Positions 54,853 to 64,000 of a DNA stretch of 64,000 nucleotides are shown piece after piece. How positions within the stretch are numbered: position 1 is the first letter of the stretch; each line of letters opens with the position of its first letter. Under the pieces are notes generated by a model, which made no database searches, was not told the DNA's origin, and was given only the letters and a program-made list of their open reading frames with translations. A program made the translations under genes and the position numbers. The DNA is from Entoloma clypeatum (taxonomy: Eukaryota > Basidiomycota > Agaricomycetes > Agaricales > Entolomataceae): the NCBI GenBank assembly GCA_963565915.1, contig OY751491.1, positions 806,001-870,000 on the forward strand. The letters run 5' to 3'.

Positions 54853-55726
54853 TAGTGTTTGAAAGTCCAGTCCAATCCAGTTTTTTGCCCAAAAAATGTG
54901 AACCTAGAACTTGAACCTATGCATAGGTTTCTCCAAATAACATGAACCCAAACTGGTTTAAACTGGTTTTTGGCTGTACTTCCAGTGGGCATTGACGGCA
55001 CGATTTTCAATGATGTGCGTTGCTCAGCATTCATGCCAAGGACTCTCAGCAATTGCCAAAAGTCAAACCATGAATCCAACCTCAAGCAAAATCTTCCCAC
55101 ACCCTTTTTATCCCCCCACCTCCACTTCACCTGGCTCTACTTCCGCCCAATGGCCACCACTGCTGCCCAACAGCCTCCCCTCATGCCCAATGGCCCCCCT
55201 TCACACCCAACACCCCCCTCTAATGCCCCTTCATGCCCAACGGCCCCTACTAGCACGCAACGGCCCCCTCTAACACGCAACGGCCTTCCTGCATGCCCAA
55301 CGGCCCTCTCTAATGCCCAACGGCCCCTACTAGCGTGCAACAGCCTCCCTGCATGCCCAACGGCCCCCTCTAATGCCCAACGGCACCTTCTCACACCCAA
55401 CGCTCCCCACTCTCGCATCCACTGGCCTCCTCTTGCGACCAACGGCCCCTCACTTGCGCCCCACGGCCTCGACTCATGCCCAACAGCCCCCCCACTCATG
55501 TCCAACGGTGCCGTCTCGCCCCCAACACATGTTTTTAAATTATTAGTGTATCACAGTAGTTATGACTGGTCTAGACCAGTTTGGACCGGTCCGGTCCAAG
55601 CTAAATGATATGCCAAGACTGGTTCCCCCGGTTTGGTCTCGGTCTATTGTATTGAAAGACCGATCCAGTCTTGGTCCACCCATTTTTGGGGCAAAAAACC
55701 AAACTGAACTGAACCCTCAAACACTA
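54853..55726. repeat. Composite repeat unit, copy 2, hAT-like ends
   Basis: Starts TAGTGTTTGAAAGTCCAGTC and ends CCCTCAAACACTA; 10 bp of inverted end match (TAGTGTTTGA). Internal GGGCATTGACGGCAC segment and minisatellite (55150-55520) as in copy 1. The 8-bp flanks do not match, so it may be a rearranged element. Confidence 0.6.
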
Positions 55727-55821
55727 GCGATGGAGGCGGATCACACGGAATAGCTTGAGGATCTTCAACGAGACTGCAAAGAGCGGTGGTGAGGCAATAA
55801 ACCAATATACCCCACTCATAT

Positions 55822-56142
55822 TGTTATGATCATATTTTCACTTTTCACTTTATCTTATCTTATTTTGATCTTATCTTATCTACATTGTATCATACATCTT
55901 ATCATTATCACGCAGCAGGATGCGAAGGATCCGGAGTCGCGCAGCATGACGCTGCCTCAATGCAGCCTCATGGTATTTACATATATAAGTAGGGTACTTT
56001 CACTTGTATTCAATAGCTTGTTCTCTTGAGATTCCCGCTGGGTCTCTTGGCAATACAGCCCCTTGTTCGTCTTCCCATGTTCCTCACTCTAAGTTCCTAA
56101 ATTTGGGCTCGTGATGTCGTTTGACTTAGCCTCGCCTCAACA
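55822..56142 (+). repeat. 5' LTR of gypsy D2
   Basis: 321 bp, TGTTATGATC...CTCAACA. TATATAAG at 55982-55989 and, 33 bp on, AGCTTGTTCT (56015-56024), complementary to the site at 56145-56154. Confidence 0.88.
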
Positions 56143-56144
56143 GA

Positions 56145-56154
56145 AGAACAAGCT
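56145..56154 (+). other. Self-primer binding site of D2
   Basis: AGAACAAGCT, two bases inside the LTR, exact 10-nt complement of the inferred RNA 5' end at 56015-56024. Same layout as in A, B and C. Confidence 0.7.
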
Positions 56155-56711
56155 CTAAACTCGCCTGCCCAAACTCACTTCCCTTTCCTCCATTTCAACC
56201 TCGCCATTTTGTGCTTTTTTGTCAAAAGTACATATCTATATGTGGACCCTAGCATCAAGAGGGACCTCCCAGACTTCAGGGATAAGAAGAGAAACACTTG
56301 ATACACCCATTATAACTAGTGTTGCCGTTCGAGACACACAGGGAAATATTGAGCCCGTCCCGTGTTGAGGTGACCAAAGGCCGACACATCTAACCTTCGG
56401 GAAAGTTGCTGGCGCATGTGACGGTTTGGAAGAGAAGACCATACATGTCTAGTTCGCAACAGGTGTTCCAGGCCCCGACTCCTCAACAGCTTGATTCAAC
56501 CAGTCCAGCGCGCATAGGAGTATTGACCGTGTGGACTTCATCTTTCCTAGATCTTTCTCTATTCGGGCATCCCAACTGCCTGGGTAGACAGATCGTTCTT
56601 TGGGTTTTCTTTTCAGATTTTTTTTCGCCTAAGCGTCAGAACAAGGTCGCGCGCCCGATGTAAGGTACTATTGTTCAAAACCAAAACACTCCCCCCCATC
56701 AGAACACCATC

Positions 56712-57675
56712 ATGGTTAACCAAGATTTTCAGGACAAAGCCCCCAAACTTCCCAAGCATCATGACCCCCCCATTGCACCACCTCCTCCTCCTCCTCTGCA
56801 CCGACCAGGCCGAAGAATCAAAATAGCCACAGATCCCAGCAAATATAATGGATCCCAATCCCTGTTTTTGGGATGGTGGGCAAAAATGCTCATGTGGATT
56901 TAAGTAAATTGAGATTTGTTACATGGGAATGACGAGATCTGTATCGCAGTCTGGTCCTGATTAGATGGACCGATTGCAGGAACATATGGGGAGACACAAC
57001 TCACTCAATGTATGGAATCAAATGACTGGCCAATGTATTGAAACTTGATCTTTGAGATTACCACAAGGTTTCACCCTACCACCGAAGTGGAATGGGCCAG
57101 AGCTAAGATTGAAGGGTTCAAACAGAACCAGATGAAGACAGACGATTGGATCACGCAGTTTGGAACACTGGCGATCAAAGGGAAAATTGAGGATCATCAT
57201 GGGATTTCCTTACTGGAGAGAAATGCCCGGGACTCAATCATACAGCAATTATTTCAGCAAGGAAGACGTCAGGACACCATGCAGGAAACCATTGAGGAAA
57301 TCTCAGCCATCAGAAGGGCTGAAGAGAATTACGCCATGAGGCAAGGAATGAGGCAGGGACCTCAAAGACAAGGGAACCAATGGGGAAATCGCCCCCAGAA
57401 TCAGCAAGCACCGCGGCCGCAAGGCCAGAATAATTTTGGAAGGCCCTTTGGGCAACAACAGAATGGGGGGTACCGTCCCCAGCAAAATGGTCAGCAGCAA
57501 CAATGACGGGATCCGAACATGATGAACATCGACACAAACCAGCGACAAGCTCCTGGTAACTGCTATAACTGTGGTGGCCAGGGGTGTTTTGCCCGAGATT
57601 GCAGGCAGCCGCAGCGCAGGGTGCAAGTGGCAATGATTGAACAGATTGATGAACATGAGGAAGAAGAGATCATAT
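56712..57675 (+). pseudogene. D2 Gag, decayed
   Basis: ATG 56712 (MVNQDFQDKAPKLPKHHDPP), proline-rich, then IKIATDPSKYNGS before frame loss; the frame is recovered at 57045 (ITTRFHPTTEVEWARAKIEG) to TGA 57504-57506, and the knuckle CYNCGGQGCFARDC follows in the same frame. The His-to-Cys knuckle is shared with D1. 56143-56711 is leader with no gene seen. Confidence 0.75.
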
Positions 57676-57838
57676 GACAGATAACAGCAAGGCATCAAGC
57701 ACGTCAAGCCACAAATGGACAAATGGATGTGAATAGCGTGCCTGCGCTGAATCCCAATGGACAAGCTGCAGGGCAGCAGGGTTTTGTAAACGTCAACCAG
57801 TAATTCCCCCGCTGGCTCTGACAAATCATTACAAACAA

Positions 57839-58810
57839 TTGCCTATAGACTGTTATATATATAAAGACACTGTAAAATCATGGTTTCAGAAACTTACACA
57901 TGCAGCAGTTACATACAATAAAATACTATTGGACAAACCCAAAAAGGTAAAAACTCAACAAAATAGCACAGATGATTGGGACTTAGATACACTTGTAAAT
58001 TATATCATTGGGGAGTCCTCGGAAACGAGGCTTGGTTCGGCCCTTACGGACGAATGCTTAATTTCCTATTTAACTAGGCAAACGGACTCTATGGGGGAAC
58101 CATCTTTTATTCAATCCGCTTCTTTGGAAAAAGAGCATATGATGAAAATCACGCTGGAAACGTTGCAGGACAAACACACCTTTGATGTCGAAGCATTATT
58201 AGACTCAGGGGCAACAGGAATGTTCATTGATCTGGACTTCGCCAAAAGGAACAATATTAAATTAAGGGAACTACCTTTCCCCATCCGGGTCTACAACGTT
58301 GATGGCACGCTTAACCAAGGAGGTTTGATCACGCATGAAGCAGTCATGGCTATGCGGTATAAAGGACACATGGAAATAGCAGTGTTTGAAGCATGCAACC
58401 TAGGAAAAGCCAAAATTATTGTTGGACACACTTGGCTGAAACACCATAATCCAGAGATCGATTGGGAAAAAGCGGAAATTAAACTATCAAGATGTCCAGA
58501 AGAATGCGGCATGTGTCGAATACGTTATTTAAATAAAACTGCAAGAACCAGATGGGGTGGAAGAATTGAAGAGGTAGTAGAAGGAAATGAAGAAGAAGTG
58601 GAGGAAGAGGTAATCCACATGCTCAGAGCAGCTAAGGGAGAACCCTCAGATGAAATACTGGCGGAACAGGCTGTCCCCTGGAAATATCACAAGTATCTAT
58701 CAGAGAAAGCATCGGAAAGGTTACCAGTCCGGAAACCATGGGATCACGCCATAGACCTAAAACCAGATTTTGTACCTAAAAAGGCCAAAGTCTACCCCTT
58801 GTCACCCCAT
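57839..58810 (+). pseudogene. D2 protease and pol N-terminus
   Basis: Retropepsin [20 protein letters not shown] with [20 protein letters not shown] and [10 protein letters not shown], then an acidic linker and [20 protein letters not shown], the segment before RT. Pol homology stops at about 58810 (LSPH); sequence after that is foreign up to 60868. About 150 bp encoding the N-terminal RT part is missing. Confidence 0.85.
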
Positions 58811-58991
58811 TCTTCTAACATCTTGTTGATCTGCAAAGGAATGAATTACCGCTCCAAAAACTGCTAAAAAAATAAATGTAATTAAACAGATACTCAAAAT
58901 ATTAATCCTTCAAATACTTTGGAATATTTTTATTTACTAGTAAGTATTTACATACTTTTTATCCAAATATCTTTATACAACAGATTTATCT

Positions 58992-59075
58992 AGAGTTAGA
59001 GGTTCAACTTTTAGACCAGCTATGAAATTATTCTTCTGGTTCTTTGTAGTAGATTTCATAATTTTAATGTTGTAA
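58992..59075 (+). pseudogene. cob: cob (cytochrome b) fragment
   Basis: Frame RVRGSTFRPAMKLFFWFFVV then DFIIL, then a stop. It resembles the cytochrome b segment FRP-x-K-FFW-F-x-x-DF-x-L near the C-terminus. Short, so identity is by motif only. Confidence 0.5.
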
Positions 59076-59865
59076 TTAATTTAATTAAATTAAATTACCT
59101 TTTTTTTAAGGTACTATTACAATTCTCTTAATTGTTGGGAATTGCCAATTGTTTTCTTTCTATAATAGTTATAAAAGAAGGTATCTATTTATTATTAAGA
59201 TCTTCTCCAATATTAGAATATACACCGTACTCGCAAGGCGGAATGGTTATCGTGTTAACCAGCTTTCTTAACTGGTATTAATATTAAAATTGACTTATTT
59301 TTACTTTCTACTTTATAGTTCCAAAAAAACTATGTTCTACTAATAAAACTACGTTTTTTAGAATATTTCTATAAAAACTTCATATAAAAATGTTAACTTT
59401 ATCTGCATAACTTTTCATTATTAAATGGAATATTTTGTTAAAAATATGTTGAAAATTTTATAAATTAATTTAGGATTTTTTAAACAAAATAAAGAAAATA
59501 TTAGTACTTCTTAACAAGTAGTAAACATTACTAAAAAAACACTAGTAAGGGGTTATATATATATTTAATATTTATATATATAATATTAATATTTTATTAG
59601 AAAATCTATAAAAAAGAATTAAAAATAAACCATTAAAAATAAGTATCTATTATAAATTAAAAGTAGTTCTACAAGTAGTACTACAATTACATAGAAAGTA
59701 CTACTTCTATAAAGGAGTAGAAATACATATAAATTTATTTAAAAAAGATTTTTGTTCTGATTTTACTGAGTAATTAAATATAATAAGAAAATTTATTTTA
59801 AATTTATCTTAAACATTAAAAGTAGTATAAATTTAATTTAATTTATATTTTAATATAAATATTAC

Positions 59866-59908
59866 ACTGAGAAACAAAGGTGAGAAAAGAAAATAGGATT
59901 AGATACCC
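59866..59908 (+). pseudogene. Mitochondrial small-subunit rRNA fragment
   Basis: AAAATAGGATTAGATACCC ends with the universally conserved small-subunit rRNA motif ATTAGATACCC (59898-59908), preceded by GAAACAAAGGTGAGAAAAG, which fits the upstream stem of mitochondrial SSU rRNA. Confidence 0.55.
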
Positions 59909-59915
59909 AGATATC

Positions 59916-59963
59916 TCTCGATTAATAGGAGCTGGAGCAGGAATTGGAACAGTTTTCGATTCA
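59916..59963 (+). pseudogene. atp9: atp9 (ATP synthase c subunit) fragment
   Basis: SRLIGAGAGIGTVFDS resembles the glycine-rich helix of mitochondrial ATP synthase subunit 9 (GAG-x-GIG-x-VF). It follows the rRNA motif by only eight bases, so the segments are joined abnormally. Confidence 0.5.
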
Positions 59964-60868
59964 AAATTTTTTCTGTCAATTGTAAATTTATATCTTTTAA
60001 AATTGGATATATCAATATCTATTTCTTTCAATATCTCATTAATATCTATAAAATATAATATTAAATAATAGTGTATAGAAGTATACGTAGTTTTTTCATG
60101 AAATTTAAAGATTTTACTTTTAATTTAAACAGCCAAGATATTAAATCAAGTTATTATTTTTATCCCACTTTATTAATCCTAAACCTAAACCTAAAAATAT
60201 ATTATTTCTTTAAAATATATAGAAAAACTAAATCTATAAATATTAGTAATAGAACTAGACTTTTAAATTTATGAACTTCTTCTATTTTTATATAAATATA
60301 ATAGAAGTTGTAGATTTACAAAATATTATCTTAGATATTAAAAAACTACGTATAAAACACTGATATTACAACTACTAAAAAAAACACATAAAATAGGAAC
60401 GCATAGTTGGGTAGCCACAAACATAATAGATAAAGCTTTCCAATATTTGTCTATCGACATCTCTTTGTCTAGTACAACTTATTTAAAATTTAATTATATT
60501 TAAAAATACTTCTAGACGTAGATGAAGTCATAGTTCTACTTCTATAGAAGTACTTCTTCATAGTACTTGTACCCTTATAGACTCTTTAATTAGGAGATAA
60601 AATTGATTTCTCTAAAGAAATAAAAAAAAAGTTAGAGATACTTAATTTAAATTAGAAATAAAAAAGATGGTAATTGAATACTTCTATTACCTAGCAAAAT
60701 TTTAATTTTTATAGTTTTACAATAACTAGATGAAGTTCTACAAGAAGAAGTACGAAGTACAAGAACTATATCAGAAAGTAGAATTATTTAGAAGTGTAAG
60801 TTGAAATGTTACTAGTTATTCTACTTTGACGAAATAGTTACCACCACCAATTAATAGTAACATCCCTC

Positions 60869-61998
60869 CAGTGAAGGCTGATTACCGACATATTAACGGC
60901 TGGACCGTCCGCAATAATTATCCACTCCCGTTGATTCCGGAATTGATTGATAAGTTAAAAGGGAAGAAAAGGTTCACCAAGATGGATCTCAGATGGGGCT
61001 ATAACAATGTGCGCATCAAGGAGGGAGACGAGTGGAAAGCGGCATTTACGACCCCTGATGGAGCCTTTGAACTGACAGTCATGTTTTTTGGATTGAATAA
61101 TTCCCCGAGCACATTCCAGACCATGATGAATGATATCTTTAGAGACTTGATCAACCAGGGATACATGGTTATTTATATCGATGATATATTGGTGGCAACA
61201 GAAGGAAAGGAAGGGCACAACGCCATAGTGGAAGAAGTTTTGAAAAGATTATGAGAGAACGATTTATTCTTGAAACCAGAAAAATGTTTCTTTGATAGAG
61301 ATGAAATAGAGTTCTTGGGATTAATTATTGGGAAAAACAGAATCCAGATGGACCCTTCGAAAGTAGACGCCATCAAACAATGGCCAATACCAACTAAGGT
61401 CAAGGAAGTACAATCATTCCTTGGACTTGCCAATTTCTATCGGAGATTCATCAAGGACTTCTCTAAAGTGGCCAGACTATTACATAAGTTAACAAGGAAG
61501 GACATGGTGTGGGGGTGGAGTACGGAGCAGGACAAAGTGTTTAGAGAACTAAAGAAATTATTTATGGAAGCTGATCCAGATTGGAAGCTAAGGGTCAAAT
61601 TGGATGCATCAGACTTTGCCACTGGGGCAATCTTATCTATGGAATGCGAAGATGAGAAATGGAGACCTTGTCCCTTCTTGTCCAAGGGGTTGAACGATGT
61701 GGAACATAATTATGATGTTCATGATAAGGAAATGCTGGGCATAATCAGAGCGCTGGAAGCATGGAGACACCATCTAGAAGGAGCCAAGCACGAGGTTGAG
61801 ATCTGGACCAATCACAAGAATCTCGAGTACTTCATGCAGGGACGAAAGCTTAATCGCAGACAAGCACATTGGGCGTTGTATCTAACACGTTTCAATTTCA
61901 AATTAATACACAAGGCTGGCACCTCATGGGAAAGGCAGATGCTCTTTCAAGAAGGGTTGATCATAGAAAGGAGGTGGAAAATGACAATGAAGATGTAA
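60869..61998 (+). pseudogene. D2 reverse transcriptase and RNase H
   Basis: Resumes at [22 protein letters not shown] palm [17 protein letters not shown] at 61252-61254 (KRL*ENDLFLKPEKC); VQSFLGLANFYRRFIKDFSK; RNase H VKLDASDFATGAI, HDKEMLGIIRALEAW, WTNHKNLEYFMQG. The first RT residues were lost with the foreign insert. A frameshift follows at KAGTS, after which ADALSRRVDHRKEVEND continues in another frame. Confidence 0.88.
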
Positions 61999-63324
61999 CA
62001 TTATTGAAACCGGAATACTTCCAGTTGCATGCAATGGATTGAGGTCACATACTTATTGATGGAGAAGAAAGTAAACTATTAAAACGTATCAGGAATGCAA
62101 AGGAATTTGATGAGCAGGTACTCAAAGCGGTAGAAGAACTTAAAAAGACAAACACAAAAACATTACGAGCGGATAAATGGCATAAGGAGCAGGGTCTCTG
62201 GCTACATCGGAAAAAGATTTATGTCCCAAAAAGTCAGGAACTCAGGGAAGAAATAATTAAATTACACCACGACAACCCAGTTGCAGGACACCCAGGGCAG
62301 TGGAAGACCCTGGGATTGGTAACACATAATTATTGGTGGCCCAGTATTACAAACATGGTCAAAGCATATGTCGAAGGCTGCGACAGATGTCAACAATCAA
62401 AAAACGTGCCTCAACCGCTAGCTGGTAAATTAAAAGCAAACACGGAACATGCAGGACCATGGAAACATGTTACAGCAGATTTTATTGTAGGACTCCCAGA
62501 AGCTCAGGGGTACAACACAGTATTAGTTGTGGCTTGCAGATCAACAAAGCAATCACACTTTATCAAAACACGTGATAAAGTCTCAGCAGAAGGATTAGCT
62601 AAAATCGGGATGAAGTCTGGAAACTTCATGGACTTCCAGAATCATTAATGTCAAATCACGGACCACAATTTGCAGCAATATTTATGAAGGAACTAAATAA
62701 AAAATTGGAGATTACAACTAGATTATCAATGGTGTATCATCCGCAGACAGATGGACAGATGGAACATATCAACCAGGAGCTGGAACAATATCTAAGATCC
62801 TTTATCTCTCATCAGCAAACAGATTGGCCCGAATGGATGGCAACCGCGGAGTTTGCCTATAATAATAAAATTCACATAGCAACTCAGTTTTCACCGTTCT
62901 ATGTAAATTATGGGTTTAACCCTAGAATGGGCATAGAACCTCGGAGGGCAGAAAGGTCAGAACTGGCAAAATAATTTGCGGAGCGAATGAAGAAGATTCA
63001 TGAGGAGGCAGAAGCGGCGCTAGTAAAAGCACGAGAAGAGATGGAACGGTATGCAAACCTGAAACGGGGTGATGCACCAGTTTACAAAGTTGGCGACAAA
63101 GTTTGGTTATCGACTAAAGACCTGAAGTTGAACCAGCCCTTAAAGAAACTTGCCGAACGATGGATCAGACCCTATACCATAACCAAAATCATTTCATCAC
63201 ATACTGTGGAACTTAAATTGCTGAAGTTATGGAAAATCCACCCGGTTATCAATGTATCACAGGTCCAATTATTTAAGGAACCACTATTTAAATTGCAAAA
63301 GGTGCAAGCACCAAATCCCATAGT
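61999..63324 (+). pseudogene. D2 integrase
   Basis: TGA at about 62041, then the linker (LRADKWHKEQGLWLHRKKIY), zinc motif LHHDNPVAGHPG...CDRCQQSK, core ADFIVGLPEAQGYNTVLVV, a frameshift near 62610, SNHGPQFAAIFMKELNK, YHPQTDGQMEHINQELEQY, TAA at 62972-62974 (Gln expected), and the C-terminus GDKVWLSTKDLKLNQPLKKL with QVQLFKEPLFKLQKVQAPNP. Broken by A2 before the chromodomain seen in D1. Confidence 0.88.
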
Positions 63325-63692
63325 TGTTACGGACTAACGACTACGGACATATATGCTTACTTTTTCACTTTTACTCATCGGCCCCCGCTTACACATATCG
63401 TATTATACTTTATTTCCTTTAGTATACTTCGCTCCCGCGCTGACTCGCTTTCCGCAGCTGTCTGACTCATTCCGCAGTCGTCTTACTCAGATGCACTGCC
63501 TTCCGCAGTTATCTTACTCAGATACACTGCCTTGCGCAGCACTGACTCATATGCTATCGCCTATAGTCAGTACCTATATAAACCCTTTGTACTATAGCTA
63601 GATTCCTTAGATTTAGCAATCACATTGCTCTTCGCCTTTCCATCTTCCTGCATACTCTGCCCGAACCTTGGAACGGTTTGTTACGCATAACA
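63325..63692 (+). repeat. 5' LTR of gypsy A2
   Basis: 368 bp, TGTTACGG...GCATAACA. TATATAAA at 63575-63582; 34 bp on, AGATTTAGCAA (63609-63619) pairs with the priming site. Confidence 0.88.
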
Positions 63693-63694
63693 AG

Positions 63695-63705
63695 TTGCTA
63701 AATCT
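63695..63705 (+). other. Self-primer binding site of A2
   Basis: TTGCTAAATCT, two bases inside the LTR, perfect 11-nt complement of AGATTTAGCAA at 63609-63619. Confidence 0.78.
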
Positions 63706-64000
63706 CGTTAGGTTCGCCCAGAGCGAAGAGAGCAACTACCAGACGAGTCAAGACGTCGCGCTTCTTTGAAGACTTCACCAGTAACCCATTCAGCACGCCA
63801 GAAGCCCGACAGGAGGAGCTAAGTCCTCGAAACAGTATCGATTTTACGCTTATCCAGCAGTACATCGAATCGGAGATCCGTCGCATCCTACAGCAGGTGC
63901 TTGACGAAGAACTAGACAACGACGAGCATCGCCCCCACGGCGAAATAGCAGAGAGCATCCATCTTGCTCGGCAACACCAGATCGCGCGTTACAACGCCCG
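63706..64000 (+). CDS. A2 leader ORF (partial, no ATG seen)
   Basis: Open to the window edge: RFFEDFTSNPFSTPEARQEE, IQQYIESEIRRILQQVLDEE, HGEIAESIHLARQHQ. Conserved with A1 (11432-11110, minus), with mostly conservative changes, suggesting it is translated. No ATG at its start; a stop lies in the priming site. Probably an upstream part of gag. Confidence 0.45.

Larger units (their letters stand above)
58811..60868. other. A/T-rich insert of probable mitochondrial origin (NUMT)
   Basis: About 2 kb of very A/T-rich DNA, sharply different from its surroundings, between pol segments of D2. It contains fragments resembling cob, small-subunit rRNA and atp9 in an order unlike intact genes, plus many TAGAAGTAC-type hairpin words typical of fungal mitochondrial spacers. 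No target duplication; RT sequence was lost at the junction, as expected for DNA captured during break repair. Confidence 0.65.
55822..63324 (+). mobile_element. Ty3/gypsy D2, broken by mitochondrial-like DNA and by A2
   Basis: 5' LTR, leader, decayed gag, protease, then about 2 kb of foreign A/T-rich DNA replacing the start of RT, then RT, RNase H and integrase. Gypsy A2 begins at 63325 just before the chromodomain; the rest of D2 lies beyond the window. Many stops and frameshifts. Confidence 0.88.
63325..64000 (+). mobile_element. Ty3/gypsy A2, 5' end only
   Basis: LTR plus start of internal region, same family as A1 but in plus orientation and inserted into the pol of D2. The element continues beyond the right edge, so its target duplication cannot be checked. 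Confidence 0.88.

Noticed and set aside
59228..59280. Possible tRNA (AACCAG...CTGGT hairpin) in the A/T-rich insert
   Set aside because: The hairpin loop is nine bases and no acceptor or T arm could be paired; not a supported tRNA.

Overview
The window looks like a transposon-packed stretch of a filamentous basidiomycete, probably an Agaricomycete. The evidence is nested Ty3/gypsy chromoviruses, Ty1/copia elements, a KDZ-type transposase remnant, introns of about 45-75 nt with GTRAGT/YAG ends, and spliced small genes of unknown function. There are no operons, and no bacterial genes were seen.

Layout. 1-11864 is a minus-strand Ty3/gypsy element (A1) running off the left edge; a young Ty1/copia element (E1, 661-6446) sits between its RNase H and integrase. 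11865-15486 holds minisatellites, a hAT-type MITE and the 3' half of an unknown minus-strand gene. 15487-29163 is a complete chromovirus (B: 722-bp LTRs, CATGA target duplication). A second copia element (E2, 19770-25995, minus) lies inside it, and E2 carries a piece of the A1 integrase. 29164-31812 continues the unknown gene and then a decayed KDZ transposase C-terminus interrupted by a second MITE. 31917-36755 is chromovirus C, related to B, with RNase H and integrase deleted. 36756-49765 is gene-like but decayed: small spliced genes including a tidy divergent pair, a WD40 gene split by a 1.6-kb DNA transposon, and a gene split by a third MITE. 49767-51086 is a deleted gypsy element (D1). 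53915-55726 holds repeats. 55822-63324 is gypsy D2, whose pol is broken by about 2 kb of very A/T-rich DNA carrying mitochondrial-looking fragments. At 63325 a second A-family element (A2) begins and leaves the window.

How the parts work. All four gypsy families (A, B, C, D) show the Tf1/sushi self-priming layout: a TATA box, then 32-34 bp later a 10-11 nt 5' RNA end that is complementary to a site two bases inside the 5' LTR; the B and C sites covary. The copia elements instead have a site matching the anticodon arm of initiator tRNA-Met, as in Drosophila copia. B and C have gag and pol in a -1 relation, with an A-rich slippery heptamer directly before the gag stop. B and C also carry, antisense between pol and the 3' LTR, a spliced gene for a coiled-coil protein with a Zn2Cys6-like cysteine cluster; this is the best candidate here for an undescribed retroelement accessory system.

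All identities, identity counts and splice sites were read by eye from the sequence. Family names rest on recognised motifs, not on database searches.
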